A DNA stretch of 20,765 bases from Bacillota bacterium (GCA_023441965.1 JAEZNB010000016.1:1-20765), one strand, 5' to 3'; shown: positions 7,170 through 15,322, numbered from the stretch's first letter. Made by a program: numbers and translations. Notes: generated by a model not told the origin, from the sequence alone.

Positions 7170-8774
7170 ATGAATAAACCTGTGTTCTCTTCACTTGTCA
7201 TACTCATGTTCGCTGCCTTATTCTAAAACAGATGTGCCCCTGACCCGGTCAACCCGGTTACGGTTCCATCTGTCACTCCTGAAGCCACAGTGACACCTAC
7301 AGCAATGCCTACCTCCTCTCCCACACCATCAGCCATGCCTGTTACCACACAATATGAATTCCCACGACCACGCACCGATTACCGCCTTGATTTAGTGGAT
7401 GGCGGTACTGCCGTAATCGAGCGTGAGAGCGGAGAAACTACAGTGGTTCCGTTCGGAGAAAGGATGTTCTTTCAGGGCGCAATGAAATATAGCAGGGATA
7501 CGGACTTTATCATTCATCATGTGCGGTCTCACGCAGAAACCTATGAGTCGTGGAATGAGATAGCTTCCTTGCCTGTTGATTTTCTGCGGACCTGTGTTTA
7601 CTGGATTTTTGACGATAAGACAGCGATCCAATCCATGGATGACCGCTTCCATTCCCCACACCGCTTTCCTGACCAAATAGGCAAGGTAATTACCTCTTAT
7701 ATATGTATCGCAGAATTCGGTGCAACAAACGCAATATAGGATGCCTCCTTCGATCCTGCTTGGGACCTCTACGGCGACGCTCTCATTGATGAGAATGCCG
7801 GTCCTTTACCTGATTATGTGGATTTACAGGTTTATAATAACGGATGGAAGAACTATGTGGCAAAGTATTGGACAGAAAGCTGGCGTGAGGAACTGAAGAA
7901 AAAGATTGACCTGGCAGCCGTACAACATTTTGACGGGATTATGCTGGATGTCATGACCGGCTATTGGTCCTGGCTTGAGGCCTATCCTTCCATGAATATA
8001 GACGAACTCAGACAGCGCTATATAGAACTCATAGCTTGGATCTCCGGCTATGCCGAAGAACAGTATGGGTCAGCCTTTTTAGTCACAGCAAACCTTGATC
8101 CTGATGTGTATCGATACTTTGATGATCTCAGTTTATATATAGATGGCGGATATTATCAAAACGCCTTTTTCAAATGGGAAGGTTCGGGTATCATAGACGG
8201 CTATGGCCGCTCCGTCTCCGATCACCGGTTTGAAAATCCCTCCATTGATTTTGCCCGTTCGCAGGGGCTATCGGTACTCGATATGGATCACCTTGGGACC
8301 GGGACAGTCACAGAGGGCTTGGATTTCGAAGATTATAACGACAGAATTACCGACGATAAGCTTCTCCTCCTCTTCCGTTGGGCAATCGATTCAGGAAGTA
8401 CGCCCTATGTTTCTGAGGTTTTTATGGATAAACCATATAACAGCGGCATTCCCCGTTTTTCACGAATTTACGCCGACATGCCTCCATTCTCCGATACCCC
8501 CTACGCGGATTGGGTGCTGGGCAGCGATGCTTCCGATGAGTTCTCTACAGGCGCAGGTAAGGATCTGGTTTATGGTGGCCCAGGCGACGATAAAATTGAT
8601 GGCGGAGCGGGCAGAAACGATGCAGCCTATTACCTTGGTCCGCGCAAGGATTATGAAGTTGTCCGAGCGGGCGAGTCTATCATCGTCACCGCGCAAAAGG
8701 GCGACGAAGGCAGGGATGTATTGATCAATATCGAGAAGCTCATCTTCTCGGATACGACGGAGGCAGTTCCGTGA
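7170..8774 (+). pseudogene. GH114-like TIM-barrel secreted protein with RTX-type tail, two in-frame stops
   Basis: One frame of 534 codons starts at an ATG with a strong ribosome site (AAGGGGG) and is interrupted only by TAA at codon 19 (7224-7226) and TAG at codon 190 (7737-7739), with no frameshift. Codons 1-22 look like a lipoprotein or signal leader ending near NRC. A Pro/Thr/Ser linker follows to about codon 55. The region around 60-440 resembles the GH114/TM1410-type glycosidase barrel (YICIAEFGATN strand; KYWTESWREELKKKID; FDGIMLDVMTGYW at about 254-266). Near 449-484 are RTX-like calcium-binding repeats (GAGKDLVYGGPGDDKIDGGAGRND), then a tail ending IEKLIFSD, a combination more usual in Proteobacteria and Cyanobacteria. 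Known GH114 members act on galactosaminogalactan; the substrate here is unknown. I call it a pseudogene by nonsense mutation. Partial translation from GTG 7818 or stop readthrough is possible but unsupported. Confidence 0.7.
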
Positions 8775-8805
8775 CATACAAGGACAGGATAAGGAGGGTT
8801 TCATT

Positions 8806-9660
8806 ATGAATTCTTTAAAGGGTAAAGTAGCTGTTGTTACCGGAGCCAGCAGAGGGGTTGGGAAAGGTACTGCACTGGGCTTGGCTGAAAGCGGTGCTAC
8901 TGTCTATGTTACCGGTCGTACATATGAGCTGAATATGTCTGACCGCTTACCGGCATTCGCTAAGAATACTACCATTCAGAGAACAGCGGAGGAAATCAAT
9001 CAGCTTGGTGGGATCGGCATTGCCCATAGGTGTGATCACAGAAATGATGACGAGGTGAAGGCTTTATTTGACAGAGTGATACGGGAGCAGGGAAAAATTG
9101 ATATTCTGGTTAATAATGTCTGGGCAGGATATGAACATATCCCGGGAGGCTACTTCTTTGGTACACCCTTTTGGAAACAGCCCGTCTCCTTGTGGGATGA
9201 CAGCATGGATGTCGGTCTAAGATCTCACTATGTGGCAAGTAGGTTGGCGGCCCAATCGATGGTCAAGCAAAGGAGCGGGATGATCGTAAACATCTCCTTT
9301 TACTCCGGAAGGCGTTATATGAGTAACGTAACCTATGGTGTATGTAAAGCCGCCTTGGACAGACTCTCCCGTGATATGGCTTATGAATTGGAGGATTATG
9401 GCATACCGGTATTTTCGCTATATCCCGGTCTGGTCAGAACAGAAGCTATTTTAGATGCAGCCAAAAATGATCCCACTTTAGATTTAGAGGATTCTGAATC
9501 TCCCCGGTTTATTGGCAGATGCATCGCAGCACTGGCGCAGGATAAAAATTGCATGTATAAAACAGGTGAAATCCTGATCAGTGCTGAAGTAGCCCAGGAA
9601 TATCAGATCAAGGATGTTGATGGCAGAATACCGAAATCTTATAGGAAGGCATTATGGTAG
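8806..9660 (+). CDS. short-chain dehydrogenase/reductase, DHRS1-like
   Basis: A 284-residue classical SDR. The Rossmann nucleotide motif TGASRGVG lies at 12-19, NNVWAG at 103-108, and the catalytic residues are S164, Y177 and K181 (YGVCK), with PG at 207-208 after the sixth strand. The sequence (LRSHYVASRLAA, NNxWAGYE, a long loop after strand 5) resembles the DHRS1-like subgroup, NAD(P)H-dependent oxidoreductases whose natural substrates are mostly unknown. The start has AAGGAGG about 8 nt upstream and lies 31 nt after the broken GH114-like gene, so the two share a transcript. The active site is complete, so this gene is probably functional even though its neighbour is broken. Confidence 0.85.
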   Translation: MNSLKGKVAVVTGASRGVGKGTALGLAESGATVYVTGRTYELNMSDRLPAFAKNTTIQRTAEEINQLGGIGIAHRCDHRNDDEVKALFDRVIREQGKIDILVNNVWAGYEHIPGGYFFGTPFWKQPVSLWDDSMDVGLRSHYVASRLAAQSMVKQRSGMIVNISFYSGRRYMSNVTYGVCKAALDRLSRDMAYELEDYGIPVFSLYPGLVRTEAILDAAKNDPTLDLEDSESPRFIGRCIAALAQDKNCMYKTGEILISAEVAQEYQIKDVDGRIPKSYRKALW

Positions 9661-9785
9661 CAAAAGCATGCAACAGGAGCGTTTCTGTGAGCATTCCTGT
9701 CAGCGTCAGGAAGCGTTTGATTCCGATCCTATTTATGCTGCGTGACTGAGCTCACGATCCTACGGAGCTTATTGAGATAGAAGGG

Positions 9786-9839
9786 GAATAGAATAGAAGC
9801 TCTCGTCCGAATGTATAGACGAGAGCTTCTATTCTATTC
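9786..9839. terminator. 22-bp perfect hairpin between convergent genes
   Basis: A 22-nt arm (9786-9807) pairs perfectly with 9818-9839 around a 10-nt loop. The outer arms consist of GAATA/TATTC repeats and the inner core is GAAGCTCTCGTC/GACGAGAGCTTC. TTCTA recurs as a pentanucleotide repeat from 9827 to 9847. It sits between the SDR gene (plus) and the aminotransferase gene (minus), so it is a likely bidirectional terminator, although there is no pure T-run. Confidence 0.65.
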
Positions 9840-9874
9840 TATTCTATCAGATAAATCCCCTCAGATAAGTAGGG

Positions 9875-11368
9875 CTAAATCAGCCCTTTGTCTGTCTTCT
9901 TCACATGCTTGAACACTTCTTCGAAGCGGTTCAGAGCTTCGTCAATTATTTCCGGTGTATCCGCAAGAGAGGTATACAGTCTGCTGCCGGCAAGGGTTAC
10001 AATTCCGTTTGCCATATAGGCTGCACCCATTTTCTCCATAGAGTCTTTTCTTACATACATCATCTGCTTATGCTTCAAGAGTCCGAGAGCAGATTTGATA
10101 AAGGCCATGGAGGAAAAGTCGAAGCTCATGGCTCCAGTACATTCTAAATGTACGATTGAGCCTTGATTATAGGCTACGAAGGGCAAGCCATATCTGTCGA
10201 TCAATTCCTTTAAGCCATCGCAAAGGCGGTCTCCCATCCGACCCGCGATTTCACAGGCATTGGTTCTGTCAATTTCCTGAATGGCCGTATAGCCTGCCAG
10301 ACAGGAAAGAGGATTGGCCGCCAGGGTTCCGCCGACATAGGCCCTGTGTTTTCCTGTGGCAAGGCCTGCCGCCATTAGCTGCGCGTATTCTTTCTTACCA
10401 CCAACACCACCTGCAGCCGGATATCCTCCGGCAACAATCTTACCAAAGATCGTCAGGTCAGGAACGATTCCAAAGAAGCCCTGGGCCCCGCTCATGGCAA
10501 CCCGGAAACCAGTCACTACTTCATCAAAGATCAACAAGGCTCCGTAATGATCACAAAGCTCCCGTACTCCCTTGTTGTACTCCATTGCAACCGGTCTTGT
10601 CCCGCTTTCAGGGCCTACCGGCTCAATCAGGACGGCAGCGGTACCACCGGATAGCCGGTTTCTCTTCAGCATTTTCTCAAGCATATGCAGATCGTTCGGA
10701 CGTACCTCATCCGTATATTTGTAAGCGCTCTTCGGGATACCGTGGGATTCCAGCAAGGCCCTGCTTCCTGGAATCTTCAGGCCGTAGACCATCTGATCCG
10801 ACCAACCGTGATAAGCACCGCCGATTTTGATCACATGCTTCTTCCCTGTTGCGATTCTTGCGATTCTAAGGGAAGCCATGACCGCCTCTGTACCTGAACC
10901 AAGTGCGCGGAACATCTCGACATTGGGCATGTGCTTATTGATCTCCCTGGCAATCATAAGCTCTGCTTCATGGAGCAGACCCGTTACAGGACCGCATTCC
11001 TTCAGAAGCTCGATGACCTTCTCTCTGATCACCGGATAATTACTTCCCAGGATGGTCGGTCCTCCCGCCTGCAGGAAATCGATATACCTGTTTCCATCCT
11101 TATCGTAGAGATACGCGCCTTCCGCTTTTGACATACACATGGGAAAGGGCTTGTTAAAGGCCAGATTATGCTGAACGCCTCCGGGGATATAGTTTTGGGA
11201 TTCCTCATAGACTGCCTTGGAGGCCTTACACTTCTCATTAAAATAGGTTAGGACGACACCGTTATAATAGTCATCGTCTACTTCCCATATGACCTGACCG
11301 GTAAGCTGCTTCAGCTTCGCATTGATTTCCGCAGGATCATCCCATCTGCTGATTCCACAATTCTTCAT
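9875..11368 (-). CDS. HemL-like class III PLP aminotransferase/aminomutase
   Basis: A 497-residue PLP enzyme of the class III aminotransferase family, closest in style to glutamate-1-semialdehyde aminomutase. Visible motifs are GSGTEA (158-162), AYHG (185-188), DEVVTGFR (282-289, with the PLP pyridine-N aspartate D282) and Schiff-base lysine K310 (FGKIVAGGYPAAG), and VGGTLAANP at 345-353. HemL is about 430 residues; here an extra N-terminal segment of about 60 residues precedes the barrel. I chose ATG 11368 because AAGGAGG lies 8 nt upstream; a longer frame from 11443 would overlap the upstream gene. It is the last gene of the TetR-kinase-aldolase-GtrA operon, so it more likely aminates a sugar-derived aldehyde or ketone than makes tetrapyrrole. 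That role is inference; the fold and PLP site are seen directly. Confidence 0.8.
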   Translation of the reverse strand: MKNCGISRWDDPAEINAKLKQLTGQVIWEVDDDYYNGVVLTYFNEKCKASKAVYEESQNYIPGGVQHNLAFNKPFPMCMSKAEGAYLYDKDGNRYIDFLQAGGPTILGSNYPVIREKVIELLKECGPVTGLLHEAELMIAREINKHMPNVEMFRALGSGTEAVMASLRIARIATGKKHVIKIGGAYHGWSDQMVYGLKIPGSRALLESHGIPKSAYKYTDEVRPNDLHMLEKMLKRNRLSGGTAAVLIEPVGPESGTRPVAMEYNKGVRELCDHYGALLIFDEVVTGFRVAMSGAQGFFGIVPDLTIFGKIVAGGYPAAGGVGGKKEYAQLMAAGLATGKHRAYVGGTLAANPLSCLAGYTAIQEIDRTNACEIAGRMGDRLCDGLKELIDRYGLPFVAYNQGSIVHLECTGAMSFDFSSMAFIKSALGLLKHKQMMYVRKDSMEKMGAAYMANGIVTLAGSRLYTSLADTPEIIDEALNRFEEVFKHVKKTDKGLI

Positions 11369-11393
11369 CTCCTTAACCTCCTTATTCATCGTT

Positions 11394-11819
11394 TTAGTTG
11401 GACTTAGACCGGTGATTCGTATCGATGGATTTACCGAACACAAAAAACCTATCGTAAAAATACTCAGTTGTAAGATTAAGGGCCATATTGATCCCCGTTA
11501 CCAGATACTCATTCCAGCTCAAATCCTCTGCCAGGTAGTTTCCGAGTATGGTCGTAACCGGTGTAAAGATGCAGTAGAAAATTGCGACCTTTATCATGGC
11601 AACAGGTACATTGGATGCCGACTGAAAGGTAAAATTCCTGTTAAGTGTAAAATTCCATAGAACCGACAGGGTCAGTGCAATGAGGTAACAGGGCCAGTAT
11701 GTCCATCCCGTCAGTTCATTGAGCAGGGCAAAGGCCCCGATTTCGATGACTCCTGCCGATACCGAAAACAAGAAAAACTTAACAACGCGGGTTACTTCCT
11801 TTTTCTTCTCATTCTTCAT
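11394..11819 (-). CDS. GtrA-family membrane protein
   Basis: A 141-residue protein with four hydrophobic segments (about 13-33, 43-58, 73-93, 104-118) and the GtrA signature around SVLWNFTLNRNFTF (52-65). GtrA proteins are implicated in moving undecaprenyl-phosphate-linked sugars across the cytoplasmic membrane, or act as small partners of glycosyltransferases. The start has AGGAGAGG close upstream. It lies 9 nt after the aldolase gene and 25 nt before the aminotransferase gene, so it is clearly co-transcribed. A membrane flippase-type protein inside a set of soluble sugar-phosphate enzymes is odd for a catabolic operon and hints at an envelope product. No glycosyltransferase is present in the window. 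Confidence 0.78.
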   Translation of the reverse strand: MKNEKKKEVTRVVKFFLFSVSAGVIEIGAFALLNELTGWTYWPCYLIALTLSVLWNFTLNRNFTFQSASNVPVAMIKVAIFYCIFTPVTTILGNYLAEDLSWNEYLVTGINMALNLTTEYFYDRFFVFGKSIDTNHRSKSN

Positions 11820-11828
11820 AGGCCTCTC

Positions 11829-12956
11829 CTAAGCTTTTTGCTTTGAATACTTCATCTGATAAACAAGCTTCATTAAGAATGCGTCAAAGCTGCCGATCCT
11901 CGCTTTTACCCTACAGGCAGCCGTATGGAGACTGCATACTGCCGCTTTCTCTACCAAGAGCTTTAGAGCCATCATATCATCCTCGGCTGCAGATCTCACT
12001 ACAGCACCGATACCCGGAACCAACACAGCCTTTACCCTCTCAAGGGCTTGGAGAACCTTCGCTGTATTGCCGGGTATGACGGTGATTCTCCTGCCTATCA
12101 TCTGGGCCATATCATCCACCTGTGCATAGATCGGAGTCCCCCTGTTAGCACAAGCCAGAACAGCGGGGGTCTGCACCAAAGCTGCATATCGGTATCTCTC
12201 TCCTACTGCCATTAAGAGGTCCTCTGCCTCCGCGAATCTTATTTCCTCGGTTCTTAAGTCCTCTGTTCTTCTTCCTTCGTCTCCTATTTTCTCGTCCTCT
12301 ATTCCCTCAGCTTTTGTTCTCTCAACTCTTATTTCCTCGGCCTTTAGTCCATCAGCCTTGGTTCCCTCTGCCCTGATTCCCTCTGTCGCCACAATGTTTC
12401 CTTTGATATTTCTCTTACAGATTTCCTCCAGTAGAAGCGCCTTGCTCATGGTCTCTTCCTGATTACTGCCGCAGAGCAGAACACCATGGTGAAGCATGAG
12501 CACCACCTTCGCTCCTGTTTGGAGCGCTGTCTTTACTGCCCTTGTTATTTTCTTCGTTCCGGGAAGGCCATAATCTGCCGGCATGATACCGCCCAGCCTT
12601 TCCCTTTCCTCCTCTGTTATGTCCAAATGAGCAAAGCCTGCCAGACCCAGAGCAGTGGCGTAGGTCTGATGGGTGTGGATCACAAAGTTCACATCCGGAA
12701 AGACCTGATAGGCAGCCATATGTACCCCTCTTTCGCCTGAGGGCTTATGTATGCCCTGCCACTCGCCGGTCGTAAGGTTCATCTTAACAATATCCTCTTC
12801 CCCTGTCTTCGTGTAGTCGAGTCCGCTGGGTGTGATGACAAAGCTGTCCACATCCAGTCTGCAGCTTACATTTCCCCAAGTCCTGGCCACGAGTCCGGAT
12901 TGTAACAGCTCCCTGCCCGTGTCCACCAGCTGCTTTCTCGCTTTCCTTTCCTCCAT
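11829..12956 (-). CDS. class II aldolase/adducin-family protein with pentapeptide-repeat insert
   Basis: A 375-residue protein. The N-terminal class II aldolase domain (about 1-188) has phosphate-site motifs GNVSCR (28-33) and TPSG (42-45), candidate catalytic E75, and zinc ligands H94 and H96 (IHTH) and H157 (LHHG). These enzymes cleave or epimerise ketose phosphates such as fuculose-1-P, rhamnulose-1-P or ribulose-5-P; the substrate cannot be read from sequence. Residues 191-240 are ten tandem pentapeptides of consensus (A/T)E(G/E)(I/L/T)(R/K), highly charged. Residues 245-375 form a second, degenerate aldolase-like half lacking the zinc histidines and ending LMKLVYQMKYSKQ. AAGGAGG lies 8 nt before the start, which follows the kinase stop by only 3 nt, suggesting translational coupling. 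Confidence 0.82.
   Translation of the reverse strand: MEERKARKQLVDTGRELLQSGLVARTWGNVSCRLDVDSFVITPSGLDYTKTGEEDIVKMNLTTGEWQGIHKPSGERGVHMAAYQVFPDVNFVIHTHQTYATALGLAGFAHLDITEEERERLGGIMPADYGLPGTKKITRAVKTALQTGAKVVLMLHHGVLLCGSNQEETMSKALLLEEICKRNIKGNIVATEGIRAEGTKADGLKAEEIRVERTKAEGIEDEKIGDEGRRTEDLRTEEIRFAEAEDLLMAVGERYRYAALVQTPAVLACANRGTPIYAQVDDMAQMIGRRITVIPGNTAKVLQALERVKAVLVPGIGAVVRSAAEDDMMALKLLVEKAAVCSLHTAACRVKARIGSFDAFLMKLVYQMKYSKQKA
12237..12386 (-). repeat. 15-bp coding minisatellite, ten units, in the aldolase gene
   Basis: Ten consecutive 15-bp units encode the pentads TEGIR AEGTK ADGLK AEEIR, VERTK AEGIE DEKIG DEGRR, and TEDLR TEEIR. Units have diverged at the DNA level but keep phase exactly, and the frame is preserved. 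Each unit carries a TCC/TTC CTC core on the plus strand. The array sits at the boundary between the two aldolase-like halves. Confidence 0.85.
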
Positions 12957-12959
12957 CTC

Positions 12960-14573
12960 TCACGCCTCCTTCTTCATCCCATGTAGCATAGCAAAGTTCT
13001 TCTTATTGCTTTGATAGAGCTTCCGAAATACCCGGTAATTTGTATCGTATATGTTCTTGTTGTCCATATTCGGCTGATATCGCTTCTTCACAGGAATCAG
13101 ATCCTTGAAGGAGGACAAGCCCGGCAGACTGCCGGATCCCACCGCTACCAGCATGGCTGCTCCTACTGCACCCACATCCTTTGAGACCTCGACAGTTTCT
13201 ATCACTCTGCCCGTAATGTCCGCAAGAATCTGGCAGGTGACTTCGGATAGGGCACCGCCACCGACAAAGCGTATGATCTTTGAAGTATTGATCTTCTTGT
13301 CCTGACATTCAAGCATCCAGCGAAGGTGGAAGCAGATACCCTCCAATACTGCCCGGATCAGCTCTGTCTTCCCTGTTTCCAGCTTTAGGTTAAAGAACAT
13401 ACCGGCTGCATCGGGATCTTCAAAGGGACAGCGATTTCCATGAAGCCATGGAGTGAAGATCACACCACCCGACCCCGGTCCGATTTTCGATATGGTTTCT
13501 GACATATAATCATAAAGGCTTTCATATACCTTTTCCGTACTCTCCGTGATATTGGTCTTCTGCAGGTAGATCCCGATTTCGTCCAGTACCAGATGCTCCT
13601 TCACCCATTCAAAGCATTTTCCTGCTGTCTCCATCTCTGCAAAGTAATTGAATCTGCCTGCTTCCACGCCAATGATTGAGGCTATCATAGAGAAGATGTC
13701 CACGACCTGTCTCTCTGTTACCGTATTGACCCAGCCGGAGGTTCCGCAATATATGTGGGTATCACCAACATTTACGCAGCCTGCGCCGACACCGATCAGA
13801 GTCGCATCTCCGCCCCCGCCGTATACCGGAATTCCAGACTTCAGTCCCAGGTCCTGTGCTGCCTTATCGGTAAGCACTCCCGCCTGGTCCGAGCTGTCTA
13901 TCACCTTCGGAAGGTGCTTGGGATCTATGCCATACATTTTACATAAGGACTTGCTCCAGCCCCACCTTCGGGGCCTGGTATCATAAAGAAAAGTAGCATA
14001 GGCAGAATCCTTGGTCATCACAAATTGATCCGTGCAACGGCAGATCAAATATTCCTTTACGTCCAACCATTTATGTACCTTGGAAAAGATCTCTGGCTCA
14101 TGCTTTTGAACCCATTTATACTTCCAGATCGGGTCCTTGACACTGGTTGATGCAGCATGGGTAATGGCCAAGCTTTTCAGAAGCTTATGTACATTGACAC
14201 CGGAGATGGTAAGACCATGCCCCTGACACTCCTTCATTTCAGAGGCAGATCTCTGATCCATATAGCTCATCGGCCGTCTAAGGGCTTGACCCTTATCGTC
14301 CACCAGCACCAGTCCCTGCATCTGGGAGCAGAAGGATATTCCGCTGATCTGCTCCGGAGTGATGTCCGTCTTCTCAAAGAGTCTGCGGGTGGTAGCGCAC
14401 ATGGCCCTCCACCACTCCTCTGCATCCTGTTCCGCTCCGCCGTTGTCCAGAAGGTATAGTTCATATACCTCATAGGCGCTGGCTATCAGATTCACCGTAT
14501 CATCAATACGGAAAAGACAGGTCTTGACACCGGTAGTACCAAAATCATAAGCGATTACATACAGCAAAGGCAT
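12960..14573 (-). CDS. FGGY-family carbohydrate kinase (xylulokinase-like)
   Basis: A 537-residue sugar kinase of the FGGY family. Motifs are DFGTTGVK (10-17, ATP phosphate loop), YMDQRS (104-109), GGGGDA with candidate catalytic base D256, GTSG (277-280), GVIFTPWLHGNRCPFEDP (370-387) and RFVGGGALSE (435-444). FGGY kinases phosphorylate a sugar or polyol using ATP; the layout is closest to XylB-type enzymes, but the substrate is not determined. It directly precedes the class II aldolase gene, the order expected for phosphorylation followed by aldol cleavage or epimerisation. Start: the first ATG (14573) lies only 1 nt after AAAGGAG, whereas the in-frame TTG two codons later (14567) has the ideal 7-nt spacing, so the true protein may begin there. 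The TetR gene ends 25 nt upstream. Confidence 0.85.
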   Translation of the reverse strand: MPLLYVIAYDFGTTGVKTCLFRIDDTVNLIASAYEVYELYLLDNGGAEQDAEEWWRAMCATTRRLFEKTDITPEQISGISFCSQMQGLVLVDDKGQALRRPMSYMDQRSASEMKECQGHGLTISGVNVHKLLKSLAITHAASTSVKDPIWKYKWVQKHEPEIFSKVHKWLDVKEYLICRCTDQFVMTKDSAYATFLYDTRPRRWGWSKSLCKMYGIDPKHLPKVIDSSDQAGVLTDKAAQDLGLKSGIPVYGGGGDATLIGVGAGCVNVGDTHIYCGTSGWVNTVTERQVVDIFSMIASIIGVEAGRFNYFAEMETAGKCFEWVKEHLVLDEIGIYLQKTNITESTEKVYESLYDYMSETISKIGPGSGGVIFTPWLHGNRCPFEDPDAAGMFFNLKLETGKTELIRAVLEGICFHLRWMLECQDKKINTSKIIRFVGGGALSEVTCQILADITGRVIETVEVSKDVGAVGAAMLVAVGSGSLPGLSSFKDLIPVKKRYQPNMDNKNIYDTNYRVFRKLYQSNKKNFAMLHGMKKEA

Positions 14574-14598
14574 TCTCCTTTCTCAAGCTCATCCCTCT

Positions 14599-15231
14599 CT
14601 ACTGTCGAAAACCCAAGGCTGCACTGATAAAGGCGATGAATTCTTCAGCGACTTTCTCATCCTGATCCAAAATATCTTCACCACAGAATATCTTCATTCT
14701 TTCCTTATAATAATCGCAGCTATGGGAAAACTGCAGCATCATTAAGAGATTATCGAAAAAGAAGGCAAGCATGCCGGAATTGATGCTGCTCCCCCCGCCT
14801 GTCGTCCGCTTTGCTTTCTCCATAAGCTGCTCATAAGCAAATGCCGTGGTGCTTTCTATTTCCTTCGCCAGGATAGCCGCATACCGTCTGCAGCTCCCCG
14901 CCGTAATCTCATTGTACATCACATTATAATTGTTATGCTTCTTGGAGTGCTCCAGCAAAGCATAGACAAGCCGCTTGATGCTGGTCATTACATCCGTCTC
15001 ATCCGAGATTGCATCCCGTAACACCTTTTCCAGAAGCTTCAGACTGTGACGTACACATGCCAGGAAGAAATTGTCCTTATCTCCGTAATATTTATAGATG
15101 ACACCCACGCTGACACCGGATTTCTTAGCAATTGCATTGATATTTGCCCGATCCAGACCCTTGTCGGCAAATTCATCTATCCCGGTTTCAAGTACGCTAA
15201 TTATCGTATCCTCATCCAGTTTTTTATACAT
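14599..15231 (-). CDS. TetR-family transcriptional regulator
   Basis: A 210-residue TetR-type regulator. The N-terminal three-helix HTH covers about 8-55 (INAIAKKSGVSVGVIYKYYGDKDNFF; the recognition helix precedes the YKYYGDK motif). The rest is a helical ligand-binding and dimerisation domain, about 60-210, whose ligand is unknown. I chose ATG 15231 because AGGTG lies about 6 nt upstream, rather than the in-frame GTG at 15237. It is the first gene of the operon containing the kinase, aldolase, GtrA and aminotransferase genes. A promoter and inverted repeat just upstream suggest it represses its own operon and is released by a pathway metabolite (inference). Confidence 0.85.
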   Translation of the reverse strand: MYKKLDEDTIISVLETGIDEFADKGLDRANINAIAKKSGVSVGVIYKYYGDKDNFFLACVRHSLKLLEKVLRDAISDETDVMTSIKRLVYALLEHSKKHNNYNVMYNEITAGSCRRYAAILAKEIESTTAFAYEQLMEKAKRTTGGGSSINSGMLAFFFDNLLMMLQFSHSCDYYKERMKIFCGEDILDQDEKVAEEFIAFISAALGFRQ

Positions 15232-15266
15232 ATTCACACCTACTTATTTGATTACCTTATAATGTC

Positions 15267-15282
15267 GTGAGTCACTGCTCAC
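15267..15282. promoter_or_regulatory. candidate TetR operator
   Basis: GTGAG-N6-CTCAC is a perfect inverted repeat placed about 5-20 nt downstream of the predicted transcription start of the tetR operon, a position where a bound repressor would block transcription. Assignment to this TetR is inferred from position. Confidence 0.45.
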
Positions 15283-15293
15283 ATCTTGAGTTA

Positions 15294-15322
15294 ATTATAC
15301 ACCTTACACCAAGCATTTTCAA
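15294..15322 (-). promoter_or_regulatory. promoter of the TetR-kinase-aldolase-GtrA-aminotransferase operon
   Basis: On the minus strand TTGAAA (15322-15317), a 17-nt spacer and TATAAT (15299-15294). This is near-consensus sigma-A and lies about 63 nt upstream of the TetR start. No other comparable promoter is seen before the downstream genes, which are all closely spaced. Confidence 0.7.

Noticed and set aside
7737..7739. TAG as a pyrrolysine or other recoded codon
   Set aside because: The family does not use pyrrolysine, no supporting genes are in view, and a TAA also interrupts the same frame; decay is simpler.
10156..10830. 224-residue plus-strand open frame
   Set aside because: It is antisense to the well-supported aminotransferase, Arg/Pro/Ser-rich, with no ribosome site or recognisable domain.
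11369..11443. Longer aminotransferase starting at 11443
   Set aside because: It would overlap the end of the GtrA gene and lacks a ribosome site; ATG 11368 has AAGGAGG.
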